The position numbers and the translations under genes are program-made. A DNA stretch of 5,766 nt from an uncultured Eubacteriales bacterium (lineage in GTDB: Bacteria > Bacillota > Clostridia > Oscillospirales > Acutalibacteraceae), in NCBI GenBank assembly GCA_934667575.1, contig CAKUME010000084.1:1-5766 (forward strand). Reading direction: 5' to 3'. Under the pieces are notes generated by a model that made no database searches, had not been told where the DNA came from, and was given only the letters and a program-made list of their open reading frames with translations. Below, piece after piece: positions 1-4,306 of this stretch. Each line of letters opens with the position of its first letter. Position 1 is the stretch's first letter.

Positions 1-5
1 GATTT

Positions 6-12
6 CCCCCTT
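6..12 (-). promoter_or_regulatory. Shine-Dalgarno-like site of a divergent gene lying left of the window
   Basis: Read on the - strand, positions 12 to 6 give AAGGGGG, followed by five bases to the edge. With normal spacing the start codon would fall just outside position 1. A good - strand promoter about 25 bases upstream supports the reading. Nothing of the protein is visible, so its identity is unknown. A sugar-related enzyme or regulator would be typical in such a place, but that is only a guess. Confidence 0.5.
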
Positions 13-35
13 GCGAATTCATTGGAACTGCTATC

Positions 36-65
36 ATTATATCACGGCGGAGCGGGCGTTGTAAA
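36..65 (-). promoter_or_regulatory. Divergent sigmaA-type promoter
   Basis: On the - strand the -35 box TTTACA (65 to 60) matches five of six consensus bases. The -10 box TATAAT (41 to 36) is a perfect match. They are separated by 18 bp. Transcription would start near position 29 and run leftward, giving a leader of roughly 30 nt before the gene outside the window. It is back-to-back with the + strand promoter at 318-346, leaving about 250 bp between them for shared regulation. Confidence 0.65.
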
Positions 66-317
66 GCGGCTTTGCGCGCGGAAATAATGATGCACGGCGC
101 GCGCGTGGGCCACGGTTGGGACAAAAAATGGCGAAAATTTCGGGGTCAAAACGAACCGGCGGGCCATTTAAACCCGTTTGGGCAGAAATCATGTGCTCCA
201 ATTTGCGGCAAAATAAACCGGAAATTGTGGAACGCTGCGCGTATTTCGCAACGATATGTGGTTTTGTCTTGGCGAAAACGAACTTTTTGCACCGTTTGCA
301 GGTTCTGTTTCGCCATC
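66..317. other. Intergenic region between divergent promoters, no gene seen
   Basis: Open frames cross this stretch on both strands, but none has a convincing Shine-Dalgarno site or a recognisable protein, and one on the - strand (324 to 37) reads through the divergent promoter. The stretch contains an alternating CG tract (about 96-105), a 9-bp direct repeat AAAACGAAC at 148-156 and 275-283, an imperfect inverted repeat (270-315) and two of three TTTGCA copies. Its length and position suit a regulatory region. No tRNA, riboswitch or terminator was recognised. Confidence 0.6.
270..315. repeat. Imperfect inverted repeat upstream of the transporter promoter
   Basis: The left arm TGGCGAAAACGAAC (270-283) and the reverse complement of the right arm at 302-315 agree at 12 of 14 positions, with an 18-nt spacer. 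The right arm ends two bases before the putative -35 box, so a bound protein could contact RNA polymerase. TGGCGAAAA also occurs at 129-137. This could be an operator or chance in a region rich in related words. Confidence 0.45.
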
Positions 318-331
318 TTTTCAAATTTGCA
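286..331 (+). repeat. Three direct copies of TTTGCA near the promoter
   Basis: TTTGCA occurs at 286-291, 295-300 and 326-331. The first two start 9 bp apart and the third 31 bp further on, inside the promoter spacer. AraC-family activators commonly bind direct repeats next to or overlapping the -35 region, and an AraC-type regulator appears to be encoded at the end of this locus. Assigning these copies to it is inference, since six-base words recur by chance. Confidence 0.3.
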
Positions 332-346
332 TGGGCTTGCTATACT
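318..346 (+). promoter_or_regulatory. Extended -10 promoter of the transporter operon
   Basis: The -10 box TATACT (341-346) is preceded by TGC (338-340), forming an extended -10 element. A weak -35 box TTTTCA (318-323, four of six matches) sits at the ideal 17-bp spacing. The start of transcription would be near 352-354, giving a leader of about 60 nt before the first permease. A weak -35 with a good extended -10 fits an activator-dependent or repressible promoter, and repeat elements lie on both sides. Confidence 0.65.
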
Positions 347-356
347 AAAACCGTGC

Positions 357-380
357 TCATCCGAACGAATATTCGGGTGA
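357..380 (+). repeat. Hairpin / inverted repeat at the 5' end of the operon transcript
   Basis: TCATCCGAA (357-365) pairs with TTCGGGTGA (372-380) through nine base pairs including one G-U, around a six-base loop. It starts only a few bases after the predicted transcription start. The loop and upper stem also form a perfect DNA palindrome CGAATATTCG (366-375). It may be a repressor operator placed downstream of the promoter, or an RNA hairpin stabilising the 5' end. A second small inverted repeat, TGAAT-CA-ATTCA, follows at 378-389. Confidence 0.5.
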
Positions 381-397
381 ATCAATTCAAATTTCGT

Positions 398-403
398 GAG
401 GAG
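398..403 (+). promoter_or_regulatory. Ribosome binding site that sets the first permease start
   Basis: GAGGAG lies 10 nt before the ATG at 414. The same frame is open from a GTG at 396, but that codon overlaps this purine tract and has no ribosome binding site of its own. The ATG at 406 is in another frame, only two bases from the site, and leads to a 36-codon frame. The 414 start is therefore preferred. Confidence 0.7.
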
Positions 404-413
404 CGATGCAACC

Positions 414-1373
414 ATGGGAACTGCACAAGCAGTGCGGCGGTCGGCAAGGCCCACGTTTGCCGACCGGTTCAAAAAGGGCGTGCACAAACGCGCAATTGGG
501 TGGCAGCTATATTTGATGATCCTGCCCGCACTGGTTTATATTATTATTTTCGTCTACAAGCCGATGTACGGCGTGCTGATTGCGTTCAAGAGCTTTCAGA
601 TGCGGGCGGGCATTCTGGGCAGCCCATGGTGCGGAGTGGATAACTTTGTGCGGCTGTTTCAGTCGTCGTGGTTTCCGATCATTCTCAAAAACACGTTGCT
701 TATCAGCGTGCTGAGCCTGGTGCTTGGATTCCCGCTGCCGATTGTTCTCGCGTTGATGCTCAACGAGGTGCCGCATGAGGGCACCAAGCGCACCGTTCAA
801 ACCATCTCCTATGCGCCGCACTTTATCTCCACGGTAGTCATGTGCGGCATGCTGATGCTGTTCCTCAGCCCGACCTCCGGTGTGATCAACAAGCTGATTG
901 AACTGTGTGGCGGCAAGGCGGTTCAGTTCATGCAGTATCCGCAGTATTTCAAATGGGTGTATGTGATCAGCGGCATCTGGCAGGGCGTGGGCTGGAACTC
1001 CATCATCTACTTTGCGGCGCTTTCGGGCGTGGATAAGTCGCTGCTCGAGGCCGCCGACATTGACGGCGCAAGCCGAATGCAGAAAATTTGGTACATCAAT
1101 CTGCCGGTGCTGGTGCCCACCATTGTCACGCTGCTCATTTTGCAGTGCGGTTCGCTGCTCAGTGTGGGCTATGAAAAGGTGTATTTGTTACAAACCGATA
1201 CCAATCTTAAGGGCTCCGAGGTGATCTCCACCTACGTTTACAAGGTCGGCTTGGAGCAGGCGGACTTCTCGTTCTCCACGGCGGTGAACATTTTTAACTC
1301 GGTGGTCAATTCGACGATTCTAATTCTGACCAATACGCTGTCGAACCGTGTTGGCAAGGTCGGCTTGTGGTAA
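414..1373 (+). CDS. lplB: Carbohydrate ABC transporter permease, LplB/YteP type (CUT1)
   Basis: This 319-residue inner-membrane protein is one half of the channel of a binding-protein-dependent sugar importer. About six membrane segments can be seen, near residues 32-52, 85-107, 128-150, 180-204, 230-250 and 288-310. The cytoplasmic EAA loop that docks the ATPase is intact: E212-A-A, G218 and the closing L230-P231. The C-terminal stretch with ISTYVYKVGL and the ending GKVGLW are characteristic of the LplB/YteP subgroup, and the length is normal for it. The start at 414 is chosen from the GAGGAG site at 398-403. It is the first gene of the operon behind the promoter at 318-346, and the partner permease follows after 13 nt. 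Known relatives import oligosaccharides such as rhamnogalacturonan fragments or alginate, but the substrate here cannot be inferred. The gene symbol marks the family, not proven orthology. Confidence 0.93.
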   Translation: MGTAQAVRRSARPTFADRFKKGVHKRAIGWQLYLMILPALVYIIIFVYKPMYGVLIAFKSFQMRAGILGSPWCGVDNFVRLFQSSWFPIILKNTLLISVLSLVLGFPLPIVLALMLNEVPHEGTKRTVQTISYAPHFISTVVMCGMLMLFLSPTSGVINKLIELCGGKAVQFMQYPQYFKWVYVISGIWQGVGWNSIIYFAALSGVDKSLLEAADIDGASRMQKIWYINLPVLVPTIVTLLILQCGSLLSVGYEKVYLLQTDTNLKGSEVISTYVYKVGLEQADFSFSTAVNIFNSVVNSTILILTNTLSNRVGKVGLW

Positions 1374-1386
1374 GGAGGCGGTCAAC

Positions 1387-2331
1387 ATGGAAAAAGCACT
1401 GCGCACATCTCAAACGCGCCGCATCCGCAGCAGCCGCGGCGACCGGGTGTCTATGGGCATTATTGTGGTACTGCTGATCTTGTTTGTGATCGTGGAGCTG
1501 TATCCGCTGGTCTATGTGGTCAGCGCTTCACTCAGCGATCCGCAGGCCGTAGGCACAGGCGAGATGATACTCTGGCCCGTGCGCACTACGCTGGATGGCT
1601 ACAAGTATATTTTGAGTTATTCCGTGATTTGGACGGGCTACGTGAACACGCTGCTCTACACGGTGGCGGGCACGCTGCTGAACTTGGCCGTGACACTGCC
1701 CGCTGCCTATGCGCTCAGCCGCCGTGATTTTTGTGACAAGGGCCTGTTCATGACCATCTTTATGTTCACCATGTATTTCGGCGGCGGAACAATCCCGACT
1801 TATCTCAATATTTACCAGCTTGGCTTGTTAAATAATCGCTGGGTGCTTATTGTTAACGGTGCGGTTTCAGTGTATAATTTAATTGTGGCACGCACGTTCT
1901 TCTCCAGCACCATTCCGTGGGAGCTACATGAAGCCGCGCGCATCGACGGTTCCAGCGATTTGCGCACATTTTTTCAAATTGTGCTGCCGCTGTCGGCGCC
2001 GAGCATTGTGGTGCTCGCGCTTTACTACGGCGTGGGGCATTGGAATGAGTATTTCAGCGCAATGATGTATATGGCAAAGGCGCGTGCCGCCTGGCCGCTT
2101 CAGCTCTTCTTGCGCGAAATTCTGATCAAAGGTCAGTTTGCAGCCGATGCAATCAAAAACGCATCGGATTTAACGCCAGAACAAATTTTGGAAATGACAA
2201 AACAGGCAGAAACCGCAAACTTGATTAAATACTGCGTGATTATCGTGGCCACTTTGCCGATGATGGTCATCTACCCGTGGCTGCAAAAGTTTTTTGCCAA
2301 GGGCGTGATGATCGGCTCGGTGAAAGGATAA
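1387..2331 (+). CDS. ytcP: Carbohydrate ABC transporter permease, LplC/YtcP type (CUT1)
   Basis: This 314-residue membrane protein is the second channel subunit and should form a heterodimer with the preceding permease. A basic N-terminus leads into a first membrane segment near residues 23-47, followed by about five more, with the last near 280-300. The EAA loop is intact: E182-A-A-R-I-D-G188, ending L200-P201. The motifs HWNEYFSA and the C-terminal GVMIGSVKG are hallmarks of YtcP/LplC proteins, and the length is typical. AAGGAGG (1372-1378) overlaps the stop codon of the upstream gene and lies 8 nt before the ATG at 1387, which fixes the start and indicates translational coupling. A loop of about 30 residues rich in charged and polar residues (about 240-270) between the last membrane segments is usual in this subgroup. 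The symbol denotes the family only. Confidence 0.93.
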   Translation: MEKALRTSQTRRIRSSRGDRVSMGIIVVLLILFVIVELYPLVYVVSASLSDPQAVGTGEMILWPVRTTLDGYKYILSYSVIWTGYVNTLLYTVAGTLLNLAVTLPAAYALSRRDFCDKGLFMTIFMFTMYFGGGTIPTYLNIYQLGLLNNRWVLIVNGAVSVYNLIVARTFFSSTIPWELHEAARIDGSSDLRTFFQIVLPLSAPSIVVLALYYGVGHWNEYFSAMMYMAKARAAWPLQLFLREILIKGQFAADAIKNASDLTPEQILEMTKQAETANLIKYCVIIVATLPMMVIYPWLQKFFAKGVMIGSVKG

Positions 2332-2337
2332 GCCTTA

Positions 2338-2358
2338 CTTCGGTCCAAGCTGCCGGAG
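2338..2358 (+). other. Weak hairpin in the gap between permease and binding-protein genes
   Basis: CTTCGG (2338-2343) can pair with CCGGAG (2353-2358), six pairs including one G-U, with a nine-base loop, seven bases after the permease stop codon. No T tract follows, so it is not a terminator. Such hairpins can mark processing sites that let the binding protein be made in excess of the permeases. No separate promoter is evident in the 92-nt gap, and the six-pair stem could be chance. Confidence 0.25.
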
Positions 2359-2423
2359 CGGGCAAAATCAGCGAACCACTCGGCTTCGGCGGTAAAGATA
2401 AATTTTTTTAGGAGGAAAACACG

Positions 2424-4193
2424 ATGACAAACAAGAAACCCCTGCGCAGGCTGGCAATGCTGCTTTCGGCATTGATGCTGGCTTCGATGACCGCGTGCGC
2501 CAAGCCCGCCGCATCGTCCACCGCGCCCACCGAGTCGAAAACGTCTTCGACCGAGGAAAAAGCCTACTACAATAAGACCGGCTATCCGATCTGCGATACC
2601 CCGATTGCACTGTCGGTGGCGTGCCAGTATGCCGCCGGCGCATCCAAATCCTATCAGGTTTCCGGCAAGGCGGACAAGTCGAACATTGACCAGCTGGAGT
2701 ATTACTACCGCAAACTGGGGCTTGACATTACCTGCGATCTGTATCTGTCGGATGACTGGAGCAACCAGTTCACGATGATGCTCACATCGGATAGCATTCC
2801 GGATATGATTTGGGATGTCAGCCAGACCCTTGCAACTGTGAACAAATACGGTGAGCAAAAGTATTTTGCGAATCTCAACGAATATCAGGATATTATGCCG
2901 AATCTGCAGGCATTCTTTGAAAAGTATCCGGAGCTGAAGGCGTTTTGCGATGATAACGGCGCCATGTATGCAACCGCAACGATCAACGGCAAAGATTATA
3001 TCAATTGCGGTTATCGCTTCTTTATGAACCGTGCATTCTTGGATAACCTCAAAGCGGAAGTGCCGACTACGTTGGATGATTTTTACAAACTGCTGGTTCG
3101 CTTCCGCGATGAGGATGCCAACGGCAACGGCGACCCGAACGATGAAGTGCCGTTCGATTACAGTTCCTATGTGCGTCTTTATACCGATAATATGCTGTTC
3201 ACCACCTTTGGCATTCATTCTTCCAACCCGGATATGCCGCTCCACACGGACAAAGACGGTAAAGTTACGATGCTCGACGACAACTACAAGGCATACCTTA
3301 AGTTCCTCACTCAGCTCTATGACGAGGGACTGATGGACAAAAATGCCTTCAGCCTGACCAGCGATGAAGCGCGTGCACAGGTAAAGGATAACCGCCTGGG
3401 CGCATATCCGGCATATGCACCTTATGTGACCACGGGCAGCACGCAGGATACTGACTGCGAGGTTGCCGTGGGTATGGTGTCGCTGGCTTCGCAATATACC
3501 GACAATAAAAATCAGTTTGTTTTGGCTTCCCCGATTGTGGACAATGTAAAATTTGTGATTTCGGAGAAATCGCAGTACAAAGAGGCTTGCGCCCGCCTGC
3601 TGGACTTCCTCTACACGGAAGAAGGCAACTATAGCACGCGCTACGGTGAACTGGGCAATCAAGTCAAGGGCGCACACGATGATTTGCTGGATGCGGATTT
3701 GGTCGATCTGGACAAGGATAAGCTGCCGGCTGAGTTCACCAGTGTTGAGGAATGGCGCAACTCCAAGGTGGTTATGAACACCACGCTGCAAATGTGCACC
3801 GCGCTGGTTCCGAATGCAAAATACACCGATAAAGGACATGCGCGCATTGATGCAGTCAAGAAATATGAAAACGACCCGGAAAAAATGGCAGAACTTCTGA
3901 AAACCGGCTGGGGTGTCCTGATTGCGAAGAACATTGTGGATACCAATGCCGAGTTTGTCGATGCTTATCCGACCCTTTTGTATGGCTCGGATGTGGCCGA
4001 TAAGCGTGCACAGTACTGCACTGATGTGAAAAACTCCTTGTTAGATGGCAAATCGACCACCATTATTGGCGGGCTCGCAAACTTTGATGCGAACTGGGAT
4101 AAGCTGGTTAAGGCGGTCGAAGGCGCGGGTGTGAACGAACTGCTCAAGATTGAACAGACGGCTTATGACGCGTATATGGCCAACATGAAATAA
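2424..4193 (+). CDS. Extracellular solute-binding lipoprotein, LplA/YtcQ type
   Basis: This 589-residue lipoprotein is the substrate receptor of the importer, anchored outside the cytoplasmic membrane. The N-terminus has basic residues (K4, K5, R8, R9), a hydrophobic core (about 10-22) and a lipobox-like M-T-A-C with C25 as the lipidated cysteine. Met at -3 is less usual than Leu. A Ser/Thr-rich linker (about 26-47) leads to a family-1 binding-protein fold. Typical features are the SDSIPDMIWD region (about 120-130), the phrase on the path to the hinge reading PTTLDDFYKLL, and an EF-hand-like loop D231-A-N-G-N-G-D237-P-N-D-E241. That loop resembles the calcium site known in the alginate-binding protein AlgQ2. 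AGGAGG (2410-2415) lies 8 nt before the ATG, after an A/T-rich stretch favouring strong translation. The length fits the large oligosaccharide-binding members. The mature protein has nine cysteines besides C25. Position directly behind the two permeases makes it their partner; the ligand is unknown. Confidence 0.93.
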   Translation: MTNKKPLRRLAMLLSALMLASMTACAKPAASSTAPTESKTSSTEEKAYYNKTGYPICDTPIALSVACQYAAGASKSYQVSGKADKSNIDQLEYYYRKLGLDITCDLYLSDDWSNQFTMMLTSDSIPDMIWDVSQTLATVNKYGEQKYFANLNEYQDIMPNLQAFFEKYPELKAFCDDNGAMYATATINGKDYINCGYRFFMNRAFLDNLKAEVPTTLDDFYKLLVRFRDEDANGNGDPNDEVPFDYSSYVRLYTDNMLFTTFGIHSSNPDMPLHTDKDGKVTMLDDNYKAYLKFLTQLYDEGLMDKNAFSLTSDEARAQVKDNRLGAYPAYAPYVTTGSTQDTDCEVAVGMVSLASQYTDNKNQFVLASPIVDNVKFVISEKSQYKEACARLLDFLYTEEGNYSTRYGELGNQVKGAHDDLLDADLVDLDKDKLPAEFTSVEEWRNSKVVMNTTLQMCTALVPNAKYTDKGHARIDAVKKYENDPEKMAELLKTGWGVLIAKNIVDTNAEFVDAYPTLLYGSDVADKRAQYCTDVKNSLLDGKSTTIIGGLANFDANWDKLVKAVEGAGVNELLKIEQTAYDAYMANMK

Positions 4194-4306
4194 TTTATTT
4201 TTTGCAACCCCAAGATAAAAGGTAACGCTGCGCAAATGGACGACCCCGTTTTTTGGGGATCGTCTGTTTGCGTATCGGCGGCTTTGCGCAAGGAGAGACG
4301 GAACGA
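4194..4306 (+). promoter_or_regulatory. Leader of the regulator gene with competing RNA pairings
   Basis: This 113-nt gap has no evident promoter, so the regulator is probably read through from the transporter genes. Besides the main hairpin (4231-4272), two alternative pairings exist. CCCCAAGA (4208-4215) can pair with TTTTGGGG (4251-4258), and TGCGCAAA (4229-4236) is perfectly complementary to TTTGCGCA (4283-4290), which abuts the regulator's Shine-Dalgarno AAGGAGA (4290-4296). These are mutually exclusive with the main hairpin. Whether they act as a switch is inference. Confidence 0.35.
4231..4272 (+). other. Strong intergenic hairpin after the binding-protein gene
   Basis: The left arm 4231-4247 and right arm 4255-4272 form CGCAAA/TTTGCG, two wobble pairs, GACGA/TCGTC, a one-base bulge and CCCC/GGGG, around the loop GTTTTTT. 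That is about 17 pairs. There is no T tract after the right arm, so it is not a canonical intrinsic terminator. It most likely protects the 3' end of the binding-protein message or reduces read-through into the regulator. Confidence 0.65.

Noticed and set aside
287..300. Catabolite-control (cre) site in front of the promoter
   Set aside because: On the - strand only about 8 of 11 specified cre positions match, and key outer bases fail, so it is too weak to annotate.
37..324. 95-codon - strand frame in the upstream region
   Set aside because: It reads through the divergent -10 and -35 boxes, has no properly spaced ribosome site and resembles nothing known.
396..413. GTG at 396 as the first permease start
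   Set aside because: The codon overlaps the purine tract that serves as ribosome site for the ATG at 414, and no site lies upstream of it.
406..516. Possible 36-codon leader peptide overlapping the permease start
   Set aside because: Its ATG is only two bases after GAGGAG, too close for efficient initiation, and the peptide has no regulatory codon run.
116..643. 175-codon + strand frame running into the first permease
   Set aside because: It overlaps the promoter and 230 bases of a well-supported permease in another frame, with no ribosome site.
2271..3839. Long - strand open frame (522 codons) antisense to the binding-protein gene
   Set aside because: The translation is an unrecognisable His/Arg/Ile-rich composition with no ribosome site, whereas the + strand encodes a clear lipoprotein with signal peptide and Shine-Dalgarno site. 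It is a codon-bias shadow.
4231..4272. Hairpin as a rho-independent terminator
   Set aside because: The T run lies in the loop, and the right arm is followed by CGTATCGGC without a T tract, so it does not meet the usual criteria. Partial termination cannot be excluded.
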